This document shows, one piece after another, positions 8,503 through 16,846 of a stretch of 41,406 bases of DNA. The DNA is from Halobiforma nitratireducens JCM 10879. GTDB taxonomy: Archaea > Halobacteriota > Halobacteria > Halobacteriales > Natrialbaceae. A program made the translations under genes and the position numbers. The notes under the pieces are model-generated. The model saw nothing but the letters and a program-made list of their open reading frames with translations. It did not search any database and was not told the DNA's origin. The number at the start of each line of letters is the position of its first letter. Positions within the stretch are counted from its first letter, which is position 1. The stretch spans positions 1 to 41,406 of the forward strand of contig NZ_AOMA01000009.1 of the NCBI RefSeq assembly GCF_000337895.1, given 5' to 3'.

Positions 8503-8568
8503 TCCTCGACGTCCGCCGAGTCGTTTCGTCCTGCCTTCCGTCGGCGTAAGAGCTCGTTTACCGATCTA

Positions 8569-8580
8569 CCGGAATTCCGG
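8569..8580. promoter_or_regulatory. Perfect 12-base palindrome upstream of livH promoter
   Basis: CCGGAATTCCGG is self-complementary and sits about 30 bases before the TATA-like box of the liv operon, a usual place for an operator or activator site. The binding protein is unknown. Confidence 0.4.
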
Positions 8581-8610
8581 ATTGTGAGAAATGGTATCAT
8601 ATGGCGTGAC

Positions 8611-8618
8611 TTATTTAT
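8611..8618 (+). promoter_or_regulatory. TATA-like box of livHMGF operon
   Basis: TTATTTAT lies 26-33 bases before the ATG of livH at 8644, the spacing expected for a leaderless first gene. Confidence 0.6.
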
Positions 8619-8643
8619 CGTCGGTTCGGGATAGCACACTGGT

Positions 8644-9732
8644 ATGGGGGACACCACGGAGTTCACCTGGGAGCAATGGTTCGGCGTGCTCTTGCTCGCT
8701 GGCGTGGGTGTACTGATACTGGATGTCCTCCGACGGCTCGTGGTCGGTGATCTCGGCGTGTCGACGTTCTCGACGTTCCTGTGGCGCGGACTCGTGGACG
8801 GGCTGATCATCGGGCTCGCAGCCGTCGGACTGTCCATGACCTACAGCATCCTCCGGTTCGCGAACTTCTCGCATGGAGACCTCGTCACGACCGGCGCGTT
8901 CACGGGCTGGACGGCCGCCTGGCTGATCGGCGGTGCCGGCGTCACGGGGCTCGGTTCACGGCTGTTGTTGAACGCAGACGGATCGACCTCCGCACGCGAG
9001 TTGAACCTTCACGTCTACGCGGAACCGGTCGCGATCGTCGCCGGCCTCGTGATCGCGGCCGCCGCGACCGTGTTGGTGGCTCTCGCGATCGACAAACTGG
9101 TCTACAAACGGATGCGCGACGCCGGCGGCATCCCGTTGCTGATCGCGAGCGTCGGGGTCGCGCTCGCCCTGCGGTACGTCATCGTCTTCTTCTACGGTGA
9201 ACGAACTCGAGGTATCGTCAGGAGTTCGCCGTCGATCGACCACTCGCTGCTTTTCTGGACGGACAGCCTGGTGGTCCACGAACTCGTCATGGTCGTCTCC
9301 GCGGTGAGCCTGATGCTCGGCTTGCACGGGCTGTTGCAGTACACGAAACTGGGGACGGCGATGCGTGCGATGGCCGACAACAAGGACCTGGCGCTGATCA
9401 CCGGTATCCCGACCGAGCGAGTCATCCTCGCGACGTGGGTCATCGGTGCCGGACTCACCGGCGTCGCCGGCTACCTGATCGTCTTGGAACAGGAGACACT
9501 GAACTTCAACACCGGCTGGTTCCTCCTGCTTTTGATCTTCGCCGCGGTCATTCTCGGCGGGATCGGGTCGATCTACGGTGCCATCGCTGGCGGGCTCATC
9601 ATCGGGCTGGCCGACAACATGATGCTCGTCTGGATTTCGGGCGATCTCACCCGCGTCGCCGCGTTCCTGTTGATGATCCTGATCTTCATCTTCCGCCCGC
9701 AGGGGCTGTTCGGGGGTGTCGAAACGGCATGA
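8644..9732 (+). CDS. livH: Branched-chain amino acid ABC transporter permease LivH
   Basis: One of two membrane subunits of a Liv-type importer. The 362-residue protein has about eight or nine hydrophobic helices. After an N-terminal anchor (GVLLLAGVGVLILDVL) come the LivH landmarks LVDGLIIGLAAVGLSMTYSI and FANFSHGDLVTTGAFT, then TKLGTAMRAMADNKDLALIT, the cytoplasmic loop that contacts the ATPase. The extra N-terminal helix and a loop near residues 100-115 are additions compared with bacterial LivH. It is the first gene of the operon and its stop overlaps the ATG of livM. The transported solute could be a branched-chain amino acid, urea or an amide; the sequence does not decide. Confidence 0.92.
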   Translation: MGDTTEFTWEQWFGVLLLAGVGVLILDVLRRLVVGDLGVSTFSTFLWRGLVDGLIIGLAAVGLSMTYSILRFANFSHGDLVTTGAFTGWTAAWLIGGAGVTGLGSRLLLNADGSTSARELNLHVYAEPVAIVAGLVIAAAATVLVALAIDKLVYKRMRDAGGIPLLIASVGVALALRYVIVFFYGERTRGIVRSSPSIDHSLLFWTDSLVVHELVMVVSAVSLMLGLHGLLQYTKLGTAMRAMADNKDLALITGIPTERVILATWVIGAGLTGVAGYLIVLEQETLNFNTGWFLLLLIFAAVILGGIGSIYGAIAGGLIIGLADNMMLVWISGDLTRVAAFLLMILIFIFRPQGLFGGVETA

Positions 9733-11300
9733 CCAGCGACGATGTGGGCGATCAGGACGAGTCACGAACCCAAACCCGCGAGCACGAGGCCAGCCAAGTC
9801 GCCACCGACGGCGGCACCTCCGCGACGCTCCCGCTCGAGACCGACGCGGGAGCGCGGCCGCGCTGGCAGGTAGATCTTGGCTACATCGTTCTCACGACGG
9901 TCGCGATCTACGCTCTGATCACCGTCCTCGGTCTCCTGACGGGACTCGGCGTCGGTGGCATCTTCAGACAGCTCCAGACGGTGACGTTCCTGGCGGCGGC
10001 GTATGCCCTTGTCGTCCTCGCACTCAACCTCCACTGGGGGTACACAGGGCTCTTCAACATCGGCGTCGCGGGGTTCATGGCGGTCGGCGCGTACGGAATG
10101 GCGGTACTGACAGCGCCCCCCGAGGGGACGACGACGCCGGGGCTCGGGCTCCCGCTGTGGATCGGGATTCCGTTCGGCGTCCTCCTGGCCGGTCTCGTCG
10201 GATTGATCGTCGTCCTGCCGGCGCTTCGTATTCGGGCGGACTACTTCGCGATCGTGACGCTCGCGTTCGCCGAGGTGATCCGGCTGACGATCAACTCCGG
10301 CGCGCTGGCTGATTTCGAACTCCTCGGCCGGGAACTCGGCACCGGCGGTGGCCGGGGGATCAACTTCCCGCTGCTCGAGAGCGCGATTCCGCGGTGGGTT
10401 CTCTACCAGGGTGGTGATCCGGCACAGGGGGCGAACGTCGTTGGGCTGCAGATACTCACCGTGACGAACCAGCTCGGAATCGAACGAACGGTCGTCGAGT
10501 CGGCGGTCTACACGTCGATCCTCGTCGTGCTGGTGGTGATCGTCTTCGCCCTCCTGGTCCGGACCGCGAACTCGCCGTTCGGGCGGCTTCTCAAGGGCAT
10601 TCGCGAGGACGAACTCGCGACGAAATCACTGGGCAAGAACACCGACCTGGTGAAGATCAAAGTGTTCGTGCTCGGCTGTGCGATCATGGGCCTGGCGGGG
10701 ATTTTCTGGCAGGGGCGAAACGGCTACGTCGACCCCGACGCCTTCCTCCCGATCATCACGTTCTACATCTTCATTGCGTTGATCATCGGCGGCTCCGGCT
10801 CGAACACGGGCAGCGTGGTCGGCGCGCTCGTGTTCGCCGGCGTCCTCTTCGAGGGGCCGCCGTACGTCCAGCGGATCGTCACCCAGCAGGTCGATCTGCC
10901 CCGGCCCGCGACCGTCTACGACGGCGTGGTCGCGCTCGGCGCGTTCGATCCGCTGCCGCTGCTGGGGTATTTCGTCGGCCAGCTCGCGAACGTCCGTTTC
11001 ATTCTGTTCGGTGTGATCCTGATTCTGCTGATGATCTACCGGCCGGACGGCCTACTCGGACACCGAAGCGAGCCCGCGTCGCCGCTGCACCTGAGTGCCG
11101 AACAGTCGCCGGCGGACTCGAGGTCGGCGAAGCGGGGCGGTGATGATGATGGTGGCGATAGCAGTGGCGGTAGTGATAGTGATAGTGATAGTGATAGTGA
11201 TAGTGCCGGCGTCGATACCAGTACCGACAACGGCGACGACGACCCACTCGATTCGAACCCAGACGACAGCACCCCCGACCGAGGTGAGCCCGATGAGTGA
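9729..11300 (+). CDS. livM: Branched-chain amino acid ABC transporter permease LivM
   Basis: Second membrane subunit, 523 residues. A hydrophilic N-terminal 45 residues precede about ten helices. The landmarks are LNLHWGYTGLFNIGVAGFMA, PALRIRADYFAIVTLAFAEV (the LivM signature) and FGRLLKGIREDELATKSLGK, the ATPase-contact loop. The gene starts with an ATG at 9729 that overlaps the livH stop (ATGA). The last 70 residues after the final helix form a disordered Asp/Ser tail encoded partly by a hexanucleotide tandem repeat; bacterial LivM proteins lack it, and it would lie in the cytoplasm beside the ATPases. The stop overlaps the start of livG by eight bases. Confidence 0.92.
   Translation: MTSDDVGDQDESRTQTREHEASQVATDGGTSATLPLETDAGARPRWQVDLGYIVLTTVAIYALITVLGLLTGLGVGGIFRQLQTVTFLAAAYALVVLALNLHWGYTGLFNIGVAGFMAVGAYGMAVLTAPPEGTTTPGLGLPLWIGIPFGVLLAGLVGLIVVLPALRIRADYFAIVTLAFAEVIRLTINSGALADFELLGRELGTGGGRGINFPLLESAIPRWVLYQGGDPAQGANVVGLQILTVTNQLGIERTVVESAVYTSILVVLVVIVFALLVRTANSPFGRLLKGIREDELATKSLGKNTDLVKIKVFVLGCAIMGLAGIFWQGRNGYVDPDAFLPIITFYIFIALIIGGSGSNTGSVVGALVFAGVLFEGPPYVQRIVTQQVDLPRPATVYDGVVALGAFDPLPLLGYFVGQLANVRFILFGVILILLMIYRPDGLLGHRSEPASPLHLSAEQSPADSRSAKRGGDDDGGDSSGGSDSDSDSDSDSAGVDTSTDNGDDDPLDSNPDDSTPDRGEPDE
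11171..11205 (+). repeat. GATAGT hexanucleotide repeat within livM
   Basis: About five to six copies of the unit GATAGT/GTGATA in frame, encoding alternating Ser-Asp in the C-terminal tail of LivM. Such tracts expand and contract by slippage; a change by whole units keeps the frame. Confidence 0.85.
11281..11287 (+). promoter_or_regulatory. Strong Shine-Dalgarno site for livG
   Basis: GAGGTGA is complementary to the 3' end of 16S rRNA and ends five bases before the livG ATG at 11293. It lies inside the livM coding sequence and decides the livG start. Confidence 0.75.
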
Positions 11301-12123
11301 CATCGAACTACCCGAATCCGACGCGACCGTCTCGACGGAGACGGCGGACGGGGACGACCGGCCGCTCCGAGTCGAGAGCCTGACAAAGACGTTCGGCGGC
11401 ATTCTCGCCGTCGATAGCGCCACGTTCGCCGTCGAGCGAGGATCGATCACCGGGCTCATCGGCCCCAACGGAGCCGGCAAGTCGACGACGTTCAACCTGA
11501 TCACCGGCGTCCACGAGCCCGATTCCGGACGCATCTACTTCGACGGTGAGGACATCACCGGCCTCCAGCCCCACCGGGTCGCCGAACGCGGGCTCGTCCG
11601 GACGTTCCAGATCACCCGTGAGCTCGGCGAGATGACGGTCCTCGAGAACATGCTGCTGGCGTTCCAGAACCAGCGCGGCGAGGCACTGTGGCGTGCCGTC
11701 CTTCCCGGCGTCCGCGGGAGCGTCGTCGACCAGGAGCGAGAACTCCTCGAGCGCGCCTGGGAAACGCTCGAACTGTTCGAGATCGACCACCTCGCCCACG
11801 AGGAAGCCGGTACCCTCTCTGGCGGCCAGCGAAAGTTGCTCGAGCTCTCGCGGGCGTTGCTTACCGACCCGGAGCTGCTGTTGCTGGACGAGCCGATGGC
11901 TGGGGTAAACCCCACGTTAGAGGGGAAGCTACTCGAGCGCATCCACGACCTGACCGATCGCGGTTACACGTTCCTGATCGTCGAACACGACATGGACGTC
12001 ATCATGGAGAACTGCGAACGCGTGATCGTCATGCACCAGGGATCGGTACTTGCGGACGGCCCGCCCGCGGCGATCCAGGCCGACGAACGCGTCATCGAAG
12101 CCTACCTCGGGGGTGAGGTCTGA
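11293..12123 (+). CDS. livG: Branched-chain amino acid ABC transporter ATPase LivG
   Basis: A 276-residue ABC ATPase. It has LTKTFGGILAVDSATFAVER, Walker A GPNGAGKSTTF, the LivG-specific GLVRTFQITRELGEMTVLEN, the signature TLSGGQRKLLEL, Walker B LLLLDEPMAGVNP and the switch His in IVEHDMDVI. The insert between the Q-loop and the signature (RGEALWRAVLPGVRG) is normal for LivG. The start at 11293 follows a strong Shine-Dalgarno site; a longer frame from 11095 is antisense-like low complexity. It pairs with LivF below LivH-LivM. Its stop shares one base with the livF start. Confidence 0.94.
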   Translation: MSDIELPESDATVSTETADGDDRPLRVESLTKTFGGILAVDSATFAVERGSITGLIGPNGAGKSTTFNLITGVHEPDSGRIYFDGEDITGLQPHRVAERGLVRTFQITRELGEMTVLENMLLAFQNQRGEALWRAVLPGVRGSVVDQERELLERAWETLELFEIDHLAHEEAGTLSGGQRKLLELSRALLTDPELLLLDEPMAGVNPTLEGKLLERIHDLTDRGYTFLIVEHDMDVIMENCERVIVMHQGSVLADGPPAAIQADERVIEAYLGGEV

Positions 12124-12821
12124 TGTTGACCGTCGACGGGCTGGACGCGGGCTACGGCGACTTGCAGGTGCTTCACGACATCGACCTCGAGGTCGATTCG
12201 GACGAGTACGTGGCCATCGTCGGGCCGAACGGGGCCGGGAAGTCGACAGTGATGAAGTCGGTCTTCGGATTGACGACCTACATGGGCGGCAGCGTCGAGT
12301 TCCAGAGCCGTGAGATAAGCGGCCGTCGTCCGGAGGAGATCATCACCCACAGCATCGGATACGTTCCACAGAACGACAACGTCTTCCCGTCGCTATCGGT
12401 GCGGGAGAACCTCGAGATGGGGGCGTACATCCTCGACGAAGTGCCCGAGGACGCGCTCGAGGACGTGTTCGACCGGTTCCCGATTCTCCGGGAACGCCAG
12501 GACCAGACGGCCGGCAGCATGAGCGGCGGCCAACAGCAGATGGTCGCGATGGGCCGGGCGCTGATGCTCGAGCCGGATCTGCTGTTGCTCGACGAACCGT
12601 CGGCAGGACTCGCGCCGGACCTGGTCTCGGACATGTTCGACCGTGTCGACGCGATCAACGACGACGGGACCGCGGTGTTGATCGTCGAGCAGAACGCGAA
12701 GGAGACACTGGGGCGCTGTGACCGCGGCTACGTGCTCGTCGGAGGCGAGAACCGCTACGAGGACGACGGCGACGCGTTGCTCGGCGACGAGCAGGTCCGA
12801 CGCGATTTCCTCGGTGGCTAA
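12123..12821 (+). CDS. livF: Branched-chain amino acid ABC transporter ATPase LivF
   Basis: The second ATPase, 232 residues. It shows LTVDGLDAGYGDLQVLHDID, Walker A GPNGAGKSTVM, GYVPQNDNVFPSLSVRENLE, signature SMSGGQQQMVAMGRAL, Walker B LLLLDEPSAGLAP and the switch region IVEQNAKETL, where Q-N replaces the usual H as in other LivF proteins. It is the last gene of livHMGF. GAGGTC three bases before the ATG may be a weak Shine-Dalgarno site. The operon ends 116 bases before the stop of livJ on the other strand, in a spacer rich in GGCGGTCC repeats. Confidence 0.94.
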   Translation: MLTVDGLDAGYGDLQVLHDIDLEVDSDEYVAIVGPNGAGKSTVMKSVFGLTTYMGGSVEFQSREISGRRPEEIITHSIGYVPQNDNVFPSLSVRENLEMGAYILDEVPEDALEDVFDRFPILRERQDQTAGSMSGGQQQMVAMGRALMLEPDLLLLDEPSAGLAPDLVSDMFDRVDAINDDGTAVLIVEQNAKETLGRCDRGYVLVGGENRYEDDGDALLGDEQVRRDFLGG

Positions 12822-12824
12822 TCG

Positions 12825-12860
12825 ACCGCCAGCGGCGGTCCGGCGGCGGTCCGGCGACGG
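12825..12860. repeat. GGCGGTCC repeats between livF and livJ
   Basis: The units CGGCGGTCCGGCGGCGGTCC occur in the spacer between two converging genes (12822-12937). GC-rich repeats could help separate the two transcripts, but there is no clear hairpin with a T-run, so I do not call it a terminator. Confidence 0.35.
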
Positions 12861-12937
12861 CAACCGACGTGTCGGAAGCGAGAGTGAGAGCGACCTCGAG
12901 CCCGTTCCTGTTCCCGACCAGTAGCGATCGATCCTCG

Positions 12938-14233
12938 TCAGGGCTCGAAGTCCTCGATTCGGTCGACGGCTTCGAGCTCGAAGTCCTCGAACTCGAAAAC
13001 GTCGTACGAGACGCTTTCCATGTCGCCGTTCTCGTCGAAACTGACGATGCTCGAGGCCCCCTCGTACTCGATGGCCTCCCCGTCGGCGGCGAGTTCGACG
13101 CCTTCGAGGAAGTTCGACGGGCCGACCGGCTCGCCGCCGCCGCTTGTGACCGCTCGCATCTGTTCGCTGATCGTCGCGCCGTCGTTTTCGCCGCCCCGGA
13201 GGTTCGACAGAATCTGGACCGCGCTGGCGTCGTAGCCGTGGGCGTTGAACACGCCCGGACTCGAGCCGTACTCCTCCTCGTACAGGTCGGCGAACGCGTC
13301 GGCTTCCGGCCCGTCGGCCGCCGGTGCCGTTCCCATGACGTTGTCCATCGAGTTGTCGACGTCTTCCGGTAGCCCGTCCTCGATCAACCCGTCGGTCACC
13401 ATCACGGGCAACTCCTCGTCGAACTCCCCGTAGAAGTCCCGAAACAGCTGAATGCCGCTGACGGGGAACGCGACGACCATCAACAGGTCGGGGTCGTCGC
13501 TCAACGCGTCCTCGAGCCCCGACGTGTACGACGGCTGTTCGGGCTCGAACGGCACCTCGGCGGTGATCTCTCCACCCAGTTCCTCGAACGATTCGACGAA
13601 CACCTCCGAGAGGGCCTGGCCGTAGTCGTCGTTCAGGTGGAACGAGGCCGCCGTCTCCCAGCCCCGTTCCTCGTAGGCGACTTCGGCCATCACGACCCCC
13701 TGAAGCGCGTCGCTGGGCGCGGTCCGAAAGACGTAGTCGCCGTCCAGGTCGGTGATCAACGGTGACGTACTCGCCGGCGAACACATCACGACCTGTTCGG
13801 GAATCGCGACGCTTTCGGCGACGGGGATCGTCACGTCCGACGCTGCGGCCCCAGTAAAGGACGGATAGCCGGCCGCGACCAGGTCTTCCGCACGGCTGAT
13901 GCCGGCTTCGGACTCCGTCTGTGAATCCTCGCGTTGGACATCGACCGTTACTGGACTCCCCTCGTTGGTCAGTTGGATCGCCGGTAGCTCCGCGGCGTCC
14001 GCGATCGGCGTCCCGAGCTCCCCGAGGTCACCCGTTTCCGGTTGCAAGACCCCCAGCAGCACGTCTCGTTCGTCGGGGTCCGTCCCCGGCGCGTCGACGT
14101 CTGCCGGATCGTCTTCGTCTTCGCCGGGACCCCCCACGACCTCCTCGTCGCCGATACAACCCGCGAGCAGCCCTGCGGCCCCCGTTGCACCCATTCCCTT
14201 GACGTACGTTCGTCGGTTGATATGTTCTGACAT
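12938..14233 (-). CDS. livJ: Branched-chain amino acid-type ABC substrate-binding lipoprotein
   Basis: The extracellular receptor of the Liv importer, 431 residues. A Tat motif NRRTYVKGMG (Arg 7-8) and a lipobox LAGC with Cys26 show export in folded form and lipid anchoring. An acidic linker of about 25 residues (EDEDDPADVDAPGTDPDE) follows. The periplasmic-binding fold (Peripla_BP_6) comes next, with LLGVLQPETGDLGELGTPIADAAE-type start, VTIPVAESVAIPEQV and HGYDASAVQIL. The gene faces livHMGF rather than leading it, so its dose is set by its own promoter. I chose the ATG at 14233, which puts the Tat motif at residue 6. Confidence 0.92.
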   Translation of the reverse strand: MSEHINRRTYVKGMGATGAAGLLAGCIGDEEVVGGPGEDEDDPADVDAPGTDPDERDVLLGVLQPETGDLGELGTPIADAAELPAIQLTNEGSPVTVDVQREDSQTESEAGISRAEDLVAAGYPSFTGAAASDVTIPVAESVAIPEQVVMCSPASTSPLITDLDGDYVFRTAPSDALQGVVMAEVAYEERGWETAASFHLNDDYGQALSEVFVESFEELGGEITAEVPFEPEQPSYTSGLEDALSDDPDLLMVVAFPVSGIQLFRDFYGEFDEELPVMVTDGLIEDGLPEDVDNSMDNVMGTAPAADGPEADAFADLYEEEYGSSPGVFNAHGYDASAVQILSNLRGGENDGATISEQMRAVTSGGGEPVGPSNFLEGVELAADGEAIEYEGASSIVSFDENGDMESVSYDVFEFEDFELEAVDRIEDFEP

Positions 14234-14560
14234 GATCGACCCTCGACGGTTATCTGTCGATCGTCGGCCGGACGCTCCCTGCGGCGAGGACGCCGGTTCA
14301 CGGAGTCGCCCACGACACATTGCGACACGTACCCACACGACAACGTACCACAAACCCCTATACGAGGGTTGTCCTTGGTTACGGTCACGAACAGTCCCGA
14401 AGAACGACCGTCTCGAGCGGGATACGAAGTGCGCCGAGCCCGCGTCGGGTGGGGGTCGGGGTCGCACAGACTCGAGTCCGAACCCGAACCCGAAATCGAG
14501 TCCGGGTCCGGGTCCGATCCCACGTTCGACTCGAGGCGACACCCCGAAGATGTAGTGACC
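14234..14560. other. Spacer between ftsY stop and livJ start
   Basis: A 327-base stretch with the livJ promoter in it. Near 14470-14520 two sets of short tandem units (CCGAAC and CCGGGT) lie side by side and are partly complementary, so they could fold into an imperfect hairpin. I see no gene. Confidence 0.3.
14350..14372 (-). promoter_or_regulatory. Dyad around a TATA-like box upstream of livJ
   Basis: ACAAACCCC, then TATACG, then AGGGTTGT: two half-sites that are approximate inverted repeats flank a TATA-like core about 120 bases upstream of livJ. A protein binding this dyad would cover the TATA box, which suggests repression. The implied leader would be about 95 bases. Confidence 0.4.
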
Positions 14561-15823
14561 TTACTCCTCGACTTCGTCTTCGTCTTCGTCTTCGTCGAGC
14601 AACCGATCGACCATCTCCTCCGGATCGAACCGCTCTATGTGGTCGTACCCCTGGCCGACGCCGAGAAACAGGATCGGCTTGCCGGTGACGTGGGCGATCG
14701 AGATTGCCGCGCCACCGTTCGAGTCGGCGTCCGCTTTCGTCAGGATCGCGCCGTCGATCTCCGCGGCCTCGTTGAACTCGCGGGCGCGGTTGACGGCGTC
14801 CTGACCCGCTACCGCCTCGTCGACGAACAGCGTCAGGTCCGGATCGACGACCCGGTCGATCTTCTCGAGTTGGTCCATCAGTCCCTCGTCGGTGTGCAGA
14901 CGACCGGCGGTGTCGCCCAACACGACATCGACGTCGTTGGCGTCGGCGTACTCGACGGCGTCGTAGAGCACGGCAGCGGGGTCGCCACCCTGCTCGTGGC
15001 TGATGCATTTCATCTCCAGCGCGTCGGCGTGCTCCTGAATCTGCTCGTTCGCGCCGGCGCGGTAGGTGTCGCCGTTGGCCATCACCGCGTCGTAGCCGCG
15101 TTCCTCGAAGTAGCGGCTCATCTTGGCGATCGTGGTGGTCTTCCCGACACCGTTGACGCCGGTGAAGACGATGGTGACGGGCTTGTCCTCGATCGCGATA
15201 CGCTCGTCGAAGTCGAACTGACCGACGCTGATCACGTCGTGGATCGCCTCCCGCAGGGCGTCCTCGACGACCTCGCCGGTCGACGTCGTAAACGTGCGGG
15301 TCTCGCCGACCAGTTCGTCGCGGATGTTGTCGAGTATCTCGTCGGCGACGCTCATCTCCACGTCACTCGAGAGCAACGCCATCTCGAGTTCGTGTAGCGG
15401 CCCCTCGAGGTCCTCCTCCTCGATGACGAACTTGCCGGTGACGAGCGATTTGGCCTTGTGACCGAAGCCGGTCGAGTTCTCCTCGGCGTCGTCTGTGCGT
15501 TCACTGTCGCCTTCGTGTCCGTCGGCCTCCTCGAGTTCGGTATCCGTCTCGGTTTCCGAGGGCGTCCCGGCCGGCTCGCCGGTGGACTCGGTGTTAGCCT
15601 CGGTCTCGGTCTCGGTTTCGGCCGTCTCGGCTTCTGCCTCGAGTTCGGCATCGGCCACACCGTCGCGGTCGTCGGCTGCTTCGAACTCGTCGGGTTCGCC
15701 GGAACCCGACTCGTCTTGGAGTTCGTCCGCTTCTTCTGGATCGACTTCCTCGACGTTCTCCTCGGCGGCTTCTTCGGCGTCCTTGCGGAAGCTCCCGAGT
15801 TTCTCTTTCAGGTTATCGAACAT
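14561..15823 (-). CDS. ftsY: Signal recognition particle receptor FtsY
   Basis: The SRP receptor GTPase that delivers ribosome-bound SRP to the membrane. Of 420 residues the first 115 are a very acidic, Glu/Thr-rich region, common in haloarchaea and thought to mediate membrane contact. The NG domain follows, with the P-loop GVNGVGKTTT at 222-231, DTAGRLHTDEG at 304-314 and TKADAD at 362-367. The C-terminus ends in an Asp/Glu run coded by CTTCGT repeats on the plus strand. The start at 15823 (MFDNLKEKLGSFRKDAEEAA) is the family N-terminus. In archaea it usually follows pfdA directly; here a 397-base spacer intervenes. Confidence 0.95.
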   Translation of the reverse strand: MFDNLKEKLGSFRKDAEEAAEENVEEVDPEEADELQDESGSGEPDEFEAADDRDGVADAELEAEAETAETETETEANTESTGEPAGTPSETETDTELEEADGHEGDSERTDDAEENSTGFGHKAKSLVTGKFVIEEEDLEGPLHELEMALLSSDVEMSVADEILDNIRDELVGETRTFTTSTGEVVEDALREAIHDVISVGQFDFDERIAIEDKPVTIVFTGVNGVGKTTTIAKMSRYFEERGYDAVMANGDTYRAGANEQIQEHADALEMKCISHEQGGDPAAVLYDAVEYADANDVDVVLGDTAGRLHTDEGLMDQLEKIDRVVDPDLTLFVDEAVAGQDAVNRAREFNEAAEIDGAILTKADADSNGGAAISIAHVTGKPILFLGVGQGYDHIERFDPEEMVDRLLDEDEDEDEVEE

Positions 15824-16220
15824 GGCTCTTGGTCTGAATAGTGATCGTAGTCGTAGTCGTAGTCGTAGTCGTGGTCGTAGTCGTAATCTGCATCTGCGTT
15901 CGAATTCCCGCCCGGTTCCGTCCGACCGCCATCGCAGTGACGGGAGCGTGCGAACGGGTCGGGAACGACGATCGGTCCCGACGAGAGCAGTTACCTGTTC
16001 CGTCGGCGTCGCGAGTGATAGCAGTGGCGATTCCCGGCCCGCACGACCAGTCTCGGACCGAGCGACGACCGCACTGGCGGACAACACAGTACGTCCGTCC
16101 CAGTCCACTCACGGTACGAGTCACAGTGAGGCCGGTACGTCGGCACATCGGTGTTGTACTCCGCATCAAAAAGCGTCGTCTTCGCCCCGTCGGCGGCGAC
16201 GATCGACCGGGAGCCGATCG
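15824..16220. other. 397-base spacer between pfdA and ftsY
   Basis: No believable gene on either strand. The end next to ftsY carries a long GTAGTC repeat; the rest is normal GC-rich DNA. A promoter for ftsY should be here, since the distance makes simple read-through from pfdA less certain. Confidence 0.35.
15841..15890. repeat. GTAGTC hexanucleotide tandem repeat before ftsY
   Basis: Seven to eight copies of GTAGTC (one with GTGGTC) in a row, ending about 20 bases upstream of the ftsY ATG. It covers the place where a haloarchaeal TATA box would sit. The copy number may vary between isolates. Confidence 0.85.
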
Positions 16221-16673
16221 TTACTCGTCCGACTCCGGACCGCCGCCCATCTGCTGTTGCATCTGCTGTTGCATCGCCTGCTGCTGGAGCTGCTGGGCCT
16301 GCTGCTCGAGTTCCTCGCTCTCGGTTTCGAGTTCGGCGATCTCCTCGTTGACCTCGTCGATGCGGTCGTCGAGGTTCTCCTTTTTGTTTTCGAGGGCCTC
16401 GATGGCGTCGTCTTCCTCGAACTCGGCGGCGTAGTCGGCTCCGAGGTCGACGATCGCCTCGTCGATGTCCTCGATCGTCGCTCGCAGGTACGCGCCGCCG
16501 CCGATCGGCATCTGCACGGTCGAGCCGCTCTCGAGGGTTTCCAGAGCCTCGATAGCTTCGTCGACCTCCGTCTTCTCCTGTTGGATCGACTGGACGTTCG
16601 TCTCGAGGGCTTCGATCTGCTCTTGAATCTCCTGAAGCTCCTGGGACAGCTGCTGGAGTTGCTGCTGACTCAT
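16221..16673 (-). CDS. pfdA: Prefoldin alpha subunit
   Basis: Alpha subunit of the jellyfish-shaped chaperone that passes unfolded proteins to the thermosome. The 150-residue protein has an N-terminal coiled coil (QQLQQLSQELQEIQEQIEAL and on), the beta-hairpin region STVQMPIGGGAYLRATIEDI, a second beta strand pair and a C-terminal coiled coil. The tail is unusually Gln/Met-rich (QQAMQQQMQQQMGG). Its ATG overlaps the stop of the L18Ae gene by four bases, so the two are co-transcribed. Confidence 0.95.
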   Translation of the reverse strand: MSQQQLQQLSQELQEIQEQIEALETNVQSIQQEKTEVDEAIEALETLESGSTVQMPIGGGAYLRATIEDIDEAIVDLGADYAAEFEEDDAIEALENKKENLDDRIDEVNEEIAELETESEELEQQAQQLQQQAMQQQMQQQMGGGPESDE

Positions 16674-16846
16674 TGTGCGTCGACCCCCTCGAGGTCGATC
16701 TCGGTTCGTTTGAGTCCGTGCTGGCTCCCGAGCTGGGAGAAGGCGTGTTCGCGAGCGACATCCTCGTTTTCGGCGTCGACGGTCGTCTCGAACTCCGCGT
16801 AGCCGTCGCGGGTCTTGAACTGACCGGTCACCGTGTATTGACTCAT
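16670..16846 (-). CDS. rpl18a: 50S ribosomal protein L18Ae (LX/L20a)
   Basis: A 58-residue ribosomal protein starting MSQYTVTGQFKTRDGYAEFE and ending GVDAQ. The length and the pattern of beta strand, basic loop and helix (EDVAREHAFSQLGSQHGLKR) match archaeal LX/L18Ae, a large-subunit protein. It heads a small operon with pfdA; the stop TGA overlaps the pfdA ATG. In many archaea this gene directly follows the aIF6 gene, while here that gene is 4 kb away on the same strand. Confidence 0.93.
   Translation of the reverse strand: MSQYTVTGQFKTRDGYAEFETTVDAENEDVAREHAFSQLGSQHGLKRTEIDLEGVDAQ

Noticed and set aside
10999..11247. His/Tyr-rich frame opposite the livM tail
   Set aside because: It is the antisense reading of the GATAGT repeat.
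12822..12937. Bidirectional terminator between livF and livJ
   Set aside because: The spacer has GC-rich repeats but no hairpin followed by a T-run on either strand.
15841..16434. Frame with runs of Val (and Thr on the other strand) near the GTAGTC repeat
   Set aside because: The amino-acid runs only reflect the DNA repeat; no protein character elsewhere in the frame.
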